Shown here: piece by piece, positions 1-9,478 of the stretch
How positions within the stretch are numbered: position 1 is the first letter of the stretch
Layout: each line of letters opens with the position of its first letter
NCBI RefSeq assembly: GCF_039539005.1
Contig: NZ_BAABCP010000001.1
Coordinates: 2,480,001-2,544,000, forward strand
Source of the DNA: Microbacterium soli
GTDB taxonomy: Bacteria > Actinomycetota > Actinomycetes > Actinomycetales > Microbacteriaceae
Direction: 5' to 3'
Length of the DNA stretch: 64,000 nt
Made by a program: the position numbers and the translations under genes
The notes under the pieces: generated by a model
Database searches by the model: none
The model's input: the letters and a program-made list of their open reading frames with translations, nothing else
Told to the model about the DNA's origin: nothing

Positions 1-1
1 G

Positions 2-799
2 GTGCGCAGCCAGCGCAGCCTCGGGCTGTCGGGGTGGCGCAAGGTCGTCGGACAGCTCGTCGTGCTCATCCCGTTCGGCATCGTGGCACTGAACTTCCCC
101 AACTCCCTCGGGCAGTACCCCGCCAGCGGCTATGTCTCGCTGTTCCGCGACATCTCCTGGCTGAACCTGTTCGTCTTCGGCACGGTGCTCGGCTGGATCC
201 TCTATCTCATCTGGATCTCGGTGATCGGCGTCGCCACCTCCAACAGCGTCAACCTCACCGACGGTCTGGACGGCCTCGCCGCCGGCTCCGGCGTGCTCGT
301 GGTCGGATCGTACGGGCTCATCGCCTTCTGGCAGTTCAAGCAGTCCTGCATCGGCGAGGGCATGAACGCCATGGGCTGCTACGAGGTGCGCGAGCCGCTG
401 AACCTCGCCACCGTGGCGGCGGCGTTCGCGGGCGGGCTGATCGGGTTCCTGTGGTGGAACGCACCCAAGGCGAAGGTGTTCATGGGCGACGTCGGCTCGA
501 TGGCCATCGGAGGCGTCGTCACAGCGCTCGCCATCCTCACCCGCACCGAACTGCTGCTGCTGGTCATCGCCGGCATCTTCGTGATCTCCTCCGGCTCGGT
601 GATCCTGCAGCGCGCGTACTTCAAGCTCACCCGCGGCAAGCGGCTGTTCCTGATGAGCCCCTTCCACCACCATCTCGAGATGCGCGGCTGGGCGGAGGTC
701 ACGATCGTCGTGCGGCTGTGGATCATCGCGGGTCTGCTGGCGGCATCCGCCGTCGGACTCTTCTACGTGGACTGGTTCGCCCAGGCCTCGAACGGCTGA
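2..799 (+). CDS. mraY: MraY, phospho-N-acetylmuramoyl-pentapeptide transferase (5' end outside window)
   Basis: Integral membrane enzyme that transfers phospho-MurNAc-pentapeptide from UDP to undecaprenyl phosphate, making lipid I. The reading frame is already open at the left edge, so about a quarter of the protein is missing; 265 residues are visible. Family signatures are present: NLTDGLDGLAAG with the paired catalytic aspartates (about residues 82-93), FMGDVGSMAIGG (about 159) and SPFHHHLEMRGW (about 219), separated by hydrophobic membrane segments. It is followed after five bases by murD, the usual order of the division and cell-wall cluster. The GTG at position 2 is an internal valine, not a start. 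Confidence 0.96.
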   Translation: MRSQRSLGLSGWRKVVGQLVVLIPFGIVALNFPNSLGQYPASGYVSLFRDISWLNLFVFGTVLGWILYLIWISVIGVATSNSVNLTDGLDGLAAGSGVLVVGSYGLIAFWQFKQSCIGEGMNAMGCYEVREPLNLATVAAAFAGGLIGFLWWNAPKAKVFMGDVGSMAIGGVVTALAILTRTELLLLVIAGIFVISSGSVILQRAYFKLTRGKRLFLMSPFHHHLEMRGWAEVTIVVRLWIIAGLLAASAVGLFYVDWFAQASNG

Positions 800-804
800 C
801 GGGC

Positions 805-2343
805 ATGAGCGACACCGCGCGCCTGGACGGACTCATCAGCTGGCACTCCGACTGGGCAGGACTCCGCGTCGCCGTCCTCGGACTGTCCGTGACCGGCTTC
901 TCCGCCGCCGACACCCTCACCGAGCTCGGTGCCGAGGTGCTCGTCCTCTCCGAGGACGCCGCAGAGGAGTACGCGCGCCTCGTGCCGGTCATCGGCGCGC
1001 GACTGGTTCTCGGCCCGCTCGATGCGCCGCCGGAGGCGCTGCGCGCCTTCGAGCCGGATGTGATCATCGCATCGCCGGGCTTCGCCCCCTCGCACCCGGT
1101 CATCGCATGGGCGCGGGCGGCCGACATCGCCCTGTGGGGCGATGTCGAACTCGCCTGGCGGCTGCGCGACAAGGTGCTGCGTCCGGACGGAACTCCCGCC
1201 GAATGGGTGCTCATCACCGGCACCAACGGCAAGACCACGACCACGCAGATCACGGCCACTCTGCTGCAGGCGGGCGGACTGCGGGCGGCGCCGTGCGGCA
1301 ACATCGGCGTCCCAGTGCTCGACGCGATCCGCGACCCGAGCGGCTTCGACGTGCTGGTCGTCGAGCTCTCCAGCCATCAGCTGTGGTACCTCGGGCTGTC
1401 CGCGCCCGCCGGCCAGCCCGTCCCGTACGCCGCCACCTGCCTCAACCTCGCCGACGACCACCTCGTCTGGCACGGCGGCGCCGCGGCGTACCGCGCGGCC
1501 AAGGCGCTCGTGTACCGGCACACGAAGGTCGCCTGCGTCTACAACAGGGACGATGCCGCCACCCGGGAGATGGTGGAGGAGGCGGATGTCGTCGAGGGCG
1601 CCCGCGCGATCGGCTTCGGGCTGGGCACCCCCGGGCCGAGCGACCTCGGAACCGTCGACGGCATCCTCGCCGACCGGGCCTTCCACGACGACCGGCGCCA
1701 CAGCGCGCTGGAGCTGACGACGCTGGAGGAGCTGCACGCCGTGGGGCTGTCCGCCCCGCACATCGTGCAGAACATCCTCGCGGCATCCGCACTGGCCCGC
1801 TCCCTGGGCGTCGAGCCCGCCGCGATCCACGACGCCCTGCAGAGGTTCGCCCTCGACGCGCATCGCATCCAGATCGTGGCCGAGCATCGCGGCATCCGCT
1901 GGGTGGACGACTCCAAGGCCACCAATCCGCACGCCGTGGCGTCCTCGCTGCGGGCGTACCCGGGTGCGGTGTGGATCGTCGGCGGCGATCTCAAGGGCGT
2001 GGAGATCGACGACCTCGTCGCCCATGCAGGCAGCACGGCGGGCGGGGCGATCGTCATCGGCGTCGACCGCGAGCCGGTCCTGGCGGCATTCCGGCGACAC
2101 GCGCCGCACGTGCCGGTGTCGGAGGTGGTCCCTGGCGACACTGGAGAGGTCATGGACCGCGTGGTGGAGATCGCGGCGGGGATGATCGACGGCGAGGGGA
2201 CGGTCCTGCTGGCCCCGGCCGCCGCATCCTTCGACCAGTTCCGCAGCTACGCGGACCGTGGGGAGCGCTTCGCGAGGGCGGTGCGCGAGTGGATCGGACG
2301 GGGGAGCACGGATGACGCAGACGGCTCGCCCGACGCGCGCTGA
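805..2343 (+). CDS. murD: MurD, UDP-N-acetylmuramoylalanine--D-glutamate ligase
   Basis: Cytoplasmic ATP-dependent Mur ligase that adds D-Glu to UDP-MurNAc-L-Ala. The 512-residue length is slightly above the family norm. An N-terminal Rossmann-like domain (VAVLGLSVTGFSAADTL, from about residue 21) precedes the ATP-binding motif ITGTNGKTTTT (about residues 136-146), and the C-terminal ligase domain contains VDDSKATNPHA. The ATG lies five bases after the mraY stop. The frame stays open upstream only as a shadow of mraY. The 3' end overlaps ftsW by 32 bases, implying one transcript and translational coupling. Confidence 0.96.
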   Translation: MSDTARLDGLISWHSDWAGLRVAVLGLSVTGFSAADTLTELGAEVLVLSEDAAEEYARLVPVIGARLVLGPLDAPPEALRAFEPDVIIASPGFAPSHPVIAWARAADIALWGDVELAWRLRDKVLRPDGTPAEWVLITGTNGKTTTTQITATLLQAGGLRAAPCGNIGVPVLDAIRDPSGFDVLVVELSSHQLWYLGLSAPAGQPVPYAATCLNLADDHLVWHGGAAAYRAAKALVYRHTKVACVYNRDDAATREMVEEADVVEGARAIGFGLGTPGPSDLGTVDGILADRAFHDDRRHSALELTTLEELHAVGLSAPHIVQNILAASALARSLGVEPAAIHDALQRFALDAHRIQIVAEHRGIRWVDDSKATNPHAVASSLRAYPGAVWIVGGDLKGVEIDDLVAHAGSTAGGAIVIGVDREPVLAAFRRHAPHVPVSEVVPGDTGEVMDRVVEIAAGMIDGEGTVLLAPAAASFDQFRSYADRGERFARAVREWIGRGSTDDADGSPDAR

Positions 2344-3547
2344 CGGCTCCGCCCCGGGACGGGGACTCGCCGCGCGCGTGTCGCTCGGCAGGCGGTTCGC
2401 ACCGCCGTCGGTCGAGTTCGTGATGATCGCCTCCACCGCGGTGGTGCTCACGCTCTTCGGCGTGGTCATGGTGCTCTCGGCCACGAGCGCCAACCCGACC
2501 GCACCGCTGGAGGCCGCGCTCAAGCAGGGCGTGTTCGCCCTCGTCGGCATCCCGCTGATGCTCCTGGTGAGCAGACTCCCCGTGTCGTTCTTCGGACGGA
2601 TCGCATGGCCGGCGCTGATCGTGGCCGTGCTGTTCCAGCTGCTCGTCTTCGTGCGCGGCGTCGGGGTCTCCTCCTACGGGAACCGGAACTGGATCAACAT
2701 CGCCGGGGTCCAGCTGCAGCCCTCGGAGTTCCTCAAGCTCGCCCTCGCCATCTGGATCGCCTTCGTGCTGCTGCGCAAGCAGGCCCGCCTGGGCACGTGG
2801 CATCAGGTGTTCATCCCCGTCGTCCCGGTGTCCGTCCTCGCCATCGGCACGGTCATCGCCGGAGGGGACCTGGGCACCGTCATGGTGCTCGTGCTCATCG
2901 TGCTCGGCTGCCTGTTCTTCTCCGGCGCGAAGCTGCGACTGTTCATCCTGCCCATGCTGATCGGCGCTGTCGCCGTGACGGGATTCGCACTCACGAGCGA
3001 CAACCGGATGAAGCGCATCCTCGCCGCCTTCAATCCCGAGGCCTGCAACCCGAACGTCGAGTGCTACCAGGCCGTGCACGGCATGTGGGGGATGGCCAAC
3101 GGCGGCTTCTTCGGCCTGGGACTGGGCAACTCGCAGGAGAAGTACTGGCTGCCCGCGGCGTCCAACGACTACATCTTCGCGATCATCGGCGAGGAGCTGG
3201 GCCTGCTCGGCTGTCTGCTGGTGCTCGTGCTGTTCGGGGTCTTCGCCGTCGGCGTGTTCCGCATCATCCGCCGGAGCGCGGACCCCTTCATCCGCGTCGC
3301 CGCGGGCGGCATCGTCGTGTGGGTCGTCGGCCAGGCGCTGTTCAACATCGGCGTCGTGCTGCGCGTGCTGCCCGTGATGGGCGTGCCGCTGCCGTTCATG
3401 TCCCAGGGAGGGACGGCGCTGCTGTCGGTCATGATCGCCTGCGGCGTGCTGCTCTCCTTCGCCCGCACCGTCCCCATGGCTGCGAAGGGCGCGCCCGCCC
3501 CGCCGCGGACCGCCGGCGCGGCGCGAAAGGGTAGGGTCACGGAGTGA
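2312..3547 (+). CDS. ftsW: FtsW, lipid II polymerase (SEDS family)
   Basis: Polytopic SEDS-family glycosyltransferase that polymerises lipid II at the septum with a class B PBP. The predicted 411 residues contain about ten hydrophobic segments and SEDS signatures such as NRNWINIAGVQLQPSEFLKL, and near the C-terminus VMGVPLPFMSQGGTALL. I chose the ATG at 2312 because GGGGAG lies just upstream; an earlier in-frame ATG at 2258 would add 18 unlikely residues deep inside murD. The TGA overlaps the murG GTG start in a GTGA junction. Confidence 0.95.
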   Translation: MTQTARPTRADGSAPGRGLAARVSLGRRFAPPSVEFVMIASTAVVLTLFGVVMVLSATSANPTAPLEAALKQGVFALVGIPLMLLVSRLPVSFFGRIAWPALIVAVLFQLLVFVRGVGVSSYGNRNWINIAGVQLQPSEFLKLALAIWIAFVLLRKQARLGTWHQVFIPVVPVSVLAIGTVIAGGDLGTVMVLVLIVLGCLFFSGAKLRLFILPMLIGAVAVTGFALTSDNRMKRILAAFNPEACNPNVECYQAVHGMWGMANGGFFGLGLGNSQEKYWLPAASNDYIFAIIGEELGLLGCLLVLVLFGVFAVGVFRIIRRSADPFIRVAAGGIVVWVVGQALFNIGVVLRVLPVMGVPLPFMSQGGTALLSVMIACGVLLSFARTVPMAAKGAPAPPRTAGAARKGRVTE

Positions 3548-4617
3548 CCACCTATCTTCTGGCCGGCGGGGGCACCGCCGGCCATGTCAATCCGCTGCTG
3601 GCCGTGGCGGACCTGCTCCGCGACCGGGACGGTGACACCGTGCTGGTGCTGGGCACCAGGGAGGGTCTGGAGGCGCGGCTGGTGCCCGCTCGCGGCTACC
3701 GGCTGCTGACCGTCGACAAGGTGCCCTTCCCCCGACGCCCGAACCGCGCCGCGCTGACGTTTCCGATGCGATTCCGGCGGGCCGTCGCGCAGGTGCGTGC
3801 GCACATCCGCGAGCATGCGGTGGACGCGGTCGTCGGGTTCGGCGGCTACGCCTCCGCTCCGGCGTACGTGGCCGCGCGGCGTGAGCGGATCCCGTTCGTC
3901 GTCCACGAGGCCAACGCCCGGCCGGGACTGGCGAACGTGCTGGGCGCCCGTCGGGCATCCGCCGTCGGCGTGGCCTTCGAGGGGACCCCGCTCAAGCGAG
4001 GAGAGCTGGTCGGCATGCCGCTGCGTCGGGAGGTCGTCGAGCTCGACCGCGCCGCCGCCAGGGCGGAGGCGGCCGAGGAGTTCGGCCTGGACGCCGAGCG
4101 CCCCGTACTGCTGGTCTTCGGCGGCTCGCTGGGCGCTCAGCGTCTCAACGACGCCTTCGCCGGCTCCTGGCAGGACGTGCTGGACGCCGGTTGGCAGCTG
4201 CTGCACGTCACGGGGGAGCGCAGCGACCTGGCGGATCCGGCGGCGCCGGGATACACCCTGCGCCGCTACGTCGACCGGATGGATCTCGCCTTCGCCCTCG
4301 CCGACCTGATCGTCTCCCGCTCGGGCGCGGCGACGGTCAGCGAGATCAGCGCCCTGGGGCTTCCCGCGCTGTACGTGCCCTATTCCGTCGGCAACGGCGA
4401 GCAGCGTCTGAACGCCGGATCGGCGGTCGCCGCGGGCGCCGCCGTGCTGCTGGACGACGCGACCTTCGATGCGGATGCCGTGCGCTCGCAGGTCGTCCCG
4501 CTGCTGAGCGATCCCGACCGGATCACGCGGATGGCGGAGGCCGCCCGGCGCGTCGGAACCCGTACGGGGACCGAGAACCTCGTCGCGCTCATCGATCGCG
4601 CACTCGCGGAAAAGTAG
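3544..4617 (+). CDS. murG: MurG, UDP-GlcNAc:lipid I GlcNAc transferase
   Basis: Peripheral membrane GT28-family glycosyltransferase that adds GlcNAc to lipid I to give lipid II, the substrate polymerised by the ftsW product just upstream. The N-terminal glycine-rich loop LAGGGTAGHVNPL (residues 6-18) and the FGGSLGAQRLND nucleotide-sugar region are intact, and the length of 357 residues is normal. It starts with GTG overlapping the ftsW stop by four bases. Its TAG stop is also the first half of a TAGACT hexamer just before murC. Confidence 0.96.
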   Translation: MTTYLLAGGGTAGHVNPLLAVADLLRDRDGDTVLVLGTREGLEARLVPARGYRLLTVDKVPFPRRPNRAALTFPMRFRRAVAQVRAHIREHAVDAVVGFGGYASAPAYVAARRERIPFVVHEANARPGLANVLGARRASAVGVAFEGTPLKRGELVGMPLRREVVELDRAAARAEAAEEFGLDAERPVLLVFGGSLGAQRLNDAFAGSWQDVLDAGWQLLHVTGERSDLADPAAPGYTLRRYVDRMDLAFALADLIVSRSGAATVSEISALGLPALYVPYSVGNGEQRLNAGSAVAAGAAVLLDDATFDADAVRSQVVPLLSDPDRITRMAEAARRVGTRTGTENLVALIDRALAEK

Positions 4618-4620
4618 ACT
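4615..4620 (+). promoter_or_regulatory. Putative -10 hexamer for murC
   Basis: TAGACT, whose first three bases are the murG stop codon, nine bases before the murC ATG. It fits the actinobacterial TANNNT -10 consensus and would give a leader of only a few bases. No -35 match was seen. Confidence 0.4.
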
Positions 4621-4629
4621 GGGGCCGAC

Positions 4630-6030
4630 ATGATCAGACCCGACCTCACCCTCCCGATCCCCGAGACCATCACCTCCGCGCACTTCATCGGCATCGGCGG
4701 ATCCGGGATGAGCGGACTCGCGCGGATGTTCCTCGACGCCGGCATCCGCGTCTCCGGATCGGACCGCGCCGACAGCGCGAATCTGCGCGCACTGGCCGCG
4801 GCCGGCGCGACCGTCCATGTCGGCCATGATGCCGCGCATCTGGGCGACGCCGACACCGTCGTGCACACCGGAGCGATCTGGCCGGAGAACCCCGAGTTCA
4901 TCACGGCCAAGGAGCGCGGGCTGCACGTCATCCACCGCTCGCAGGCCCTGCACTGGCTCATCGGCGGACGCCGTCTGGCGTCCGTCGCGGGCGCGCACGG
5001 CAAGACCACCTCCACGGGCATGCTGATCACGGCCCTGCAGGCGCTGGGCGCGGACCCGAGCTTCGTCAACGGGGGAGTGATCGAGCAGCTGGGCGTCTCC
5101 AGCGCGTCCGGTTCCGATGAGCTGTTCGTCATCGAGGCCGACGAATCCGACGGCACCTTCCTGCTGTACGACACCTCGGTCGCGCTCATCACCAACGTCG
5201 ACCCGGACCATCTGGACTTCTTCGGCTCCGAGGATGCCTTCTACGACGCCTTCGTGCGCTTCGGGAACGAGGCGCACGAGGCCGTCGTCATCTCGGCGGA
5301 TGACCCCGGGGCACGGCGCGTGCACGCGGGACTGACGCACGCGAACATCATCACGTTCGGGCGCGCCGCGGATGCCGATCTCCGCATCGCCGACATCGAC
5401 ACGACCGGTCCCGTCTCCGCCACGCTCGTGCACGGCGCCGAGACCGTGCGGATGCGGCTGGCCGTCCCCGGCGCGCACAACGCGATCAACGCCGCGGGAG
5501 CGGTCGCCGTGCTCATGACGCTCGGATACGGCCTCGCCGATGCGGCGGGCGCTGTGGAGGGCTTCGCCGGCACCGTGCGCCGGCTCGAGCTGCACGGGGA
5601 GGCGCGCGGCGTCCGCGTGTACGACGACTACTCGCACCATCCGACGGAGGTCCGCGCCGCGCTGGAAGCCATGCGCGGCATCGCCGGCTCCGGTCGTCTG
5701 ATCGCGATCCAGCAGCCGCACACCTACTCCCGCACGCAGCACATGTACCGGGAGTTCGCCCGGGTGCTCGAGGAGCTCGCCGACCACACCGTGATGCTGG
5801 ACGTCTACGGTGCGCGCGAGGATCCCGTGCCCGGGGTGACGGGCGAACTGGTCAGCGGCGCGTTCGCCGACCAGACGCACGTGCACTACGTGCCGGACTG
5901 GCAGCAGGCCGCCGACTACACCGCGCAGGTCGCGCATGACGGCGACGTCGTCGTGACCCTCGGCTGCGGCAACGTGTACCAGATCATCCCGCAGGTGCTC
6001 GACTCCCTCCGGCGCGTCCCCGAGGTCTGA
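4630..6030 (+). CDS. murC: MurC, UDP-N-acetylmuramate--L-alanine ligase
   Basis: Cytoplasmic ATP-dependent ligase that adds L-Ala to UDP-MurNAc, the first amino-acid step of the stem peptide. Visible motifs are the N-terminal nucleotide loop [17 protein letters not shown] (residues 18-34), the P-loop [10 protein letters not shown] (about 121-130) and [15 protein letters not shown] in the C-terminal domain. The 466-residue length is normal. There is no clear Shine-Dalgarno; the short GGGG run and the nearby -10-like TAGACT suggest an internal promoter in addition to read-through from murG. ftsQ begins four bases after the stop. Confidence 0.96.
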   Translation: MIRPDLTLPIPETITSAHFIGIGGSGMSGLARMFLDAGIRVSGSDRADSANLRALAAAGATVHVGHDAAHLGDADTVVHTGAIWPENPEFITAKERGLHVIHRSQALHWLIGGRRLASVAGAHGKTTSTGMLITALQALGADPSFVNGGVIEQLGVSSASGSDELFVIEADESDGTFLLYDTSVALITNVDPDHLDFFGSEDAFYDAFVRFGNEAHEAVVISADDPGARRVHAGLTHANIITFGRAADADLRIADIDTTGPVSATLVHGAETVRMRLAVPGAHNAINAAGAVAVLMTLGYGLADAAGAVEGFAGTVRRLELHGEARGVRVYDDYSHHPTEVRAALEAMRGIAGSGRLIAIQQPHTYSRTQHMYREFARVLEELADHTVMLDVYGAREDPVPGVTGELVSGAFADQTHVHYVPDWQQAADYTAQVAHDGDVVVTLGCGNVYQIIPQVLDSLRRVPEV

Positions 6031-6033
6031 GAC

Positions 6034-7092
6034 ATGCGACGCCCGGCTCCGCTTCCGGCTCCCGCGGAGGAGCCGGCCGAGACCACGGCCGCCGCGTCGC
6101 GGCCGCGCCGGCGGTGGCCGCGCGCGAGCGCGGACGCGGCCGGTCGCGTCGGGGCGGAAGGTGCGGATGCCGGGAGCGCGCGCGCCGTCGGAACGGATGC
6201 CGTCGTCGGGACGTCGACGCCGGACGCGGTCCGCCCGCCCGTCGCGGCGGACGACGCGACGCCCACGATCCCCGTGGAACCCGTCGATCTCGTCGCGGCG
6301 GCGGAGGCGCTCGCCTCCGCCGAGATTCCGGCCGCTCCCATCAGCAGCGGTGACGTGTGGCGCGCGGCCCGTGCGCGGCGCAGGGCCCTTCGTGCGGAGA
6401 TCCGTCGTTTCACGCAGCGCTCCCGGCGTCGGCGGATCATCTGGTGGAGCACGACCGGAGCCCTCGGCGTGCTCCTGGTCGGCAGCGTGGGCGCGGCGTA
6501 CAGCCCGCTGTTCGCCGTCGAGACGATCACGGTCACGGGCACGCGGGCCATGGATCGCACCACCGTGCAGCAGGCGCTGTCCGCGCAGATCGGCACTCCG
6601 CTCGCGCTGGTCGACTCTGACGAGGTGCGGGCTGCGTTGACGGAGTTCCCGCTCATCGAGTCGTACGCGGTGGAGGCGCATCCCCCGCACGACCTGGTGG
6701 TGCGGATCGTCGAGCGCACGCCGGTCGGCGTCATCCGCACGGACGGCGGCTACACGCTCGTCGATGCGGCGGGTGTGGAGCTGGCTGCCGGTGCCGACAG
6801 GCCTGAGGGGCAGCCCGTCCTGTCGGTCGCCGGAGGCACGGACACCGCGGCGTTCCGCAGCGCAGGACAGGTGGTGCGGTCCCTGCCCGGTGACCTGCGG
6901 GGGCAGGTCGCCGAGGTCAGGGCCTCCACGATGGATGACGTGACACTGGTGCTCGCCGACGGCAAGAGCGTCGTGTGGGGCAGCGCGGAGGAGTCGGCGC
7001 TGAAGGCGCTGGTGCTCGTGGCGCTCATCGACAACTCGCCGGGTTCCCGCTCCTTCGACGTCTCGGCGCCGGGCGTCCCGGTGGTCCGCTGA
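6034..7092 (+). CDS. ftsQ: FtsQ, divisome protein with POTRA domain
   Basis: Bitopic membrane protein that links early and late divisome components. The order is a long cytoplasmic tail of about 130 residues rich in Ala, Pro and Arg, one membrane segment (WWSTTGALGVLLVGSVGAAY, about residues 136-155), a POTRA domain starting FAVETITVTGTRAMDR, then the FtsQ beta domain ending near PGSRSFDVSAPGVPVVR. The 352-residue length reflects the extended tail, which is common in actinobacteria and the least conserved part. It follows murC by three bases and ends the mur/fts transcription unit before the ftsZ promoter region. Confidence 0.93.
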   Translation: MRRPAPLPAPAEEPAETTAAASRPRRRWPRASADAAGRVGAEGADAGSARAVGTDAVVGTSTPDAVRPPVAADDATPTIPVEPVDLVAAAEALASAEIPAAPISSGDVWRAARARRRALRAEIRRFTQRSRRRRIIWWSTTGALGVLLVGSVGAAYSPLFAVETITVTGTRAMDRTTVQQALSAQIGTPLALVDSDEVRAALTEFPLIESYAVEAHPPHDLVVRIVERTPVGVIRTDGGYTLVDAAGVELAAGADRPEGQPVLSVAGGTDTAAFRSAGQVVRSLPGDLRGQVAEVRASTMDDVTLVLADGKSVVWGSAEESALKALVLVALIDNSPGSRSFDVSAPGVPVVR

Positions 7093-7236
7093 GCGCACTC
7101 CGTCGCGCCCGGGGCGCCGCGTCCCGCGCGCACGGGACGCGTCGTCCGGGGGATCGTGACGACACGCCGTGTCGGTGCGCGCGCACGCCCGGCTTGCGCC
7201 TACCGTCGATGACGAGAACGCAATACCGGGAAATAG

Positions 7237-7260
7237 TTTAACCCTCTCGTTGAGGTTTAA
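7237..7260 (+). promoter_or_regulatory. AT-rich dyad in the ftsZ promoter region
   Basis: The 207-base gap before ftsZ is GC-rich except for a sharply AT-rich stretch at about 7231-7266. It contains an imperfect dyad in which TTTAACCCTC faces TTGAGGTTTAA. This is the only extended AT-rich non-coding segment near the cluster, so it is a plausible promoter or operator. I cannot assign a specific regulator. A GGAGG Shine-Dalgarno follows at 7289-7293. Confidence 0.45.
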
Positions 7261-7299
7261 GGTTTATCCCTCGTCAGGCTCGAATAACGGAGGCCGGCC

Positions 7300-8439
7300 A
7301 TGAGCCAGAACCAGAACTACCTCGCCGTGATCAAGGTCGTCGGCGTCGGCGGTGGCGGCGTCAACGCCGTCAACCGGATGATCGAACTCGGGCTGCGCGG
7401 GGTCGAGTTCATCGCCGTCAACACCGATGCCCAGGCGTTGCTGATGAGCGATGCGGACGTCAAGCTCGATGTGGGCCGCGAGCTCACCCGCGGGCTCGGC
7501 GCCGGAGCCGATCCCGAGGTGGGTCGGCGCGCGGCAGAGGACCACGCCGAGGAGATCGAGCAGGCGCTGACGGGGGCCGACATGGTGTTCGTCACCGCGG
7601 GCGAGGGCGGTGGCACCGGCACCGGCGGTGCACCCGTCGTGGCGCGCATCGCCAAGTCGATCGGCGCGCTGACGATCGGCGTGGTGACCAAGCCGTTCTC
7701 CTTCGAGGGCCGCCGTCGCCAGAGCCAGGCGGAGGCCGGTGTCGCCAAGCTGAAGGAGGAGGTGGACACCCTCATCGTCGTGCCCAACGACCGCCTCCTG
7801 GAGATCAGCGACCGGGGGATCTCGATGATCGAGGCCTTCGCCACCGCCGACCAGGTGCTCCTCGCCGGTGTCCAGGGCATCACCGACCTCATCACCACCC
7901 CGGGGCTGATCAACCTCGACTTCGCCGACGTGAAGTCGGTCATGCAGGGCGCCGGCTCCGCCCTGATGGGCATCGGCTCCGCCCGCGGCGCCGACCGCGC
8001 CATCAAGGCCGCCGAGCTGGCTGTCGAGTCGCCGCTGCTGGAGGCCTCCATCGAGGGGGCGCACGGCGTGCTGCTGTCGATCCAGGGCGGGTCGAATCTC
8101 GGCATCTTCGAGATCCACGACGCCGCGGAGCTCGTCAAGGAGGCCGCGCACCCGGAGGCCAACATCATCTTCGGCACCGTCATCGACGACACACTCGGCG
8201 ACGAGGTGCGCGTGACGGTGATCGCAGCGGGCTTCGACGGCGGCGAGCCCTCGCCGAGACTGGAGCCGCTGGACCTCAAGCGCCCTGTGGCGAACACGCT
8301 GCCGGAGGTTCGTCTGGACGAGGATGCCGAGGACGAGAGTCCCGAGCCCGTCCGCGCTCCCGTGCCGGTGACGTCGACGTCCGCCTTCGATGCCGACATC
8401 GACGACGACGACATCGACATCCCCGAGTTCCTGAAGTGA
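7300..8439 (+). CDS. ftsZ: FtsZ, tubulin-like division GTPase
   Basis: Forms the cytokinetic ring. The tubulin signature GGGTGTG (residues 104-110) and the N-terminal [14 protein letters not shown] loop are intact, followed by the T7-loop region [11 protein letters not shown]. The 379-residue protein ends in an acidic linker and the conserved-type tail [11 protein letters not shown], which in other bacteria is the docking site for SepF and related partners. SepF is encoded next. The start is set by the ATG with GGAGG seven bases upstream. It has its own upstream regulatory region and a hairpin just after the stop. Confidence 0.98.
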   Translation: MSQNQNYLAVIKVVGVGGGGVNAVNRMIELGLRGVEFIAVNTDAQALLMSDADVKLDVGRELTRGLGAGADPEVGRRAAEDHAEEIEQALTGADMVFVTAGEGGGTGTGGAPVVARIAKSIGALTIGVVTKPFSFEGRRRQSQAEAGVAKLKEEVDTLIVVPNDRLLEISDRGISMIEAFATADQVLLAGVQGITDLITTPGLINLDFADVKSVMQGAGSALMGIGSARGADRAIKAAELAVESPLLEASIEGAHGVLLSIQGGSNLGIFEIHDAAELVKEAAHPEANIIFGTVIDDTLGDEVRVTVIAAGFDGGEPSPRLEPLDLKRPVANTLPEVRLDEDAEDESPEPVRAPVPVTSTSAFDADIDDDDIDIPEFLK

Positions 8440-8445
8440 GCAAGC

Positions 8446-8470
8446 GACTTCCGGCTCCTCGCCGGAGGTC
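8446..8470 (+). terminator. Hairpin after ftsZ
   Basis: A ten-base-pair stem (GACTTCCGGC paired with GCCGGAGGTC, one G-U pair) with loop TCCTC begins six bases after the ftsZ stop. It has no T tract, so it may attenuate rather than fully terminate transcription toward sepF. Confidence 0.45.
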
Positions 8471-8571
8471 ACGACACGCCCGCCGAACCGCGCGGCAATC
8501 ACCGGGCGGCGCCTCGGCCGGGGCTAACCTTTCAACCAGACCAGCCCGTACCGTTCGAACCGGAGGACACG

Positions 8572-9027
8572 ATGGGTAACCCGCTGAAGAAGACCATGGT
8601 GTATCTCGGCCTCGCCGACGAGGAGGAGAACTACGAGGAGGAGACTGCGCCCGCCCCGGCTCGTGCCTCCCGCGAGCGCGAGGAGCAGGCGCCCGCGCCG
8701 GTGACTCCGCTGCGCCGGCCGACGGCCGTCAGGCAGCCCGCCGCGGGTGCGGTCAATGAGATCCTCACTGTCCACCCCAAGCAGTACCGCGACGCGCAGA
8801 TCATCGCTGAGAACTTCCGCGAGGGAGTGCCGGTGATCATCAACTTGTCGCAGATGAGCGATGCCGACGCCCGCCGTCTCATCGACTTCGCCAGTGGGCT
8901 CTCCCTGGGGCTGTACGGACGCATCGAGAGGGTCACCAGCAAGGTGTTCCTGCTCTCTCCCGAGAACATTGCGGTGTCCGGGCAGGGTGGTCTGGCACAG
9001 GCGGGATCCGCCTCCTTCGACTCCTGA
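8572..9027 (+). CDS. sepF: SepF, FtsZ membrane anchor
   Basis: Cytoplasmic protein that tethers FtsZ to the membrane and organises the Z-ring in Gram-positive bacteria. The N-terminus [19 protein letters not shown] resembles the actinobacterial amphipathic membrane-binding start. An acidic, Pro-rich linker and the SepF core follow ([40 protein letters not shown]). The length of 151 residues is typical. GGAGG precedes the ATG at 8572. The pgeF and yggS genes that often lie between ftsZ and sepF are absent here. Confidence 0.94.
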   Translation: MGNPLKKTMVYLGLADEEENYEEETAPAPARASREREEQAPAPVTPLRRPTAVRQPAAGAVNEILTVHPKQYRDAQIIAENFREGVPVIINLSQMSDADARRLIDFASGLSLGLYGRIERVTSKVFLLSPENIAVSGQGGLAQAGSASFDS

Positions 9028-9029
9028 CC

Positions 9030-9326
9030 TTGGGCACCCTCCTCGGCGTCATCGGCGGCATCGCGGAGACGGTGCTGACGCTGTACTTCCTCGTTCTCAT
9101 CGCGCGGCTGGTGCTGGATCTGGTGCCGCTGTTCAATCGGGAGTGGCGGCCGAAGGGCGCGGGACTCGTGCTGGCAGAGCTCGTGTATACGCTGACCGAC
9201 CCGCCGATCCGATTCTTCCGACGGCTGGTCCCGCCGCTGCGCATGGGCACGATCTCGCTGGATTTCGGTATCACCCTGACCCTGATCGTCCTGCTCGTCC
9301 TGATGACCATCGCACGGGCTCTGTGA
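9030..9326 (+). CDS. YggT-family membrane protein
   Basis: Small integral membrane protein of 98 residues with two hydrophobic segments flanking the family-typical RLVLDLVPLFNREWRPKG and TDPPIRFFRRLVPPLRMG motifs. The biochemical role of YggT proteins is unsettled; in Gram-positive bacteria they sit beside sepF and divIVA, as here, implying a link with division. The chosen start is TTG at 9030, two bases after the sepF stop. No strong Shine-Dalgarno is visible, so translation probably depends on coupling to sepF. Confidence 0.88.
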   Translation: MGTLLGVIGGIAETVLTLYFLVLIARLVLDLVPLFNREWRPKGAGLVLAELVYTLTDPPIRFFRRLVPPLRMGTISLDFGITLTLIVLLVLMTIARAL

Positions 9327-9373
9327 ACGCCGCAGCACCATGTCCCGCCATCGCGCGGCACAGACTGGGGGGC

Positions 9374-9379
9374 TATGCT
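9374..9379 (+). promoter_or_regulatory. Putative -10 of divIVA/wag31
   Basis: TATGCT in the 152-base gap before divIVA, giving a leader of about 90 bases. No convincing -35 hexamer was found. Confidence 0.4.
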
Positions 9380-9478
9380 TGGCTCCCAGACGCGCGGTGC
9401 GGGTAAGCCTGCGCGTTCGAAGCACAACGCGCCATCTTCACGGCTGGCGAGAAGAACTCACCGAAAGAGGAGCCACCC

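Noticed and set aside
3169..7098. A 1309-codon reverse-strand open frame across ftsW to ftsQ
   Set aside because: It is antisense to well-supported mur/fts genes, has Arg/Asp/His-rich low-complexity translation and no recognisable domain. Long antisense frames are expected at this GC content.
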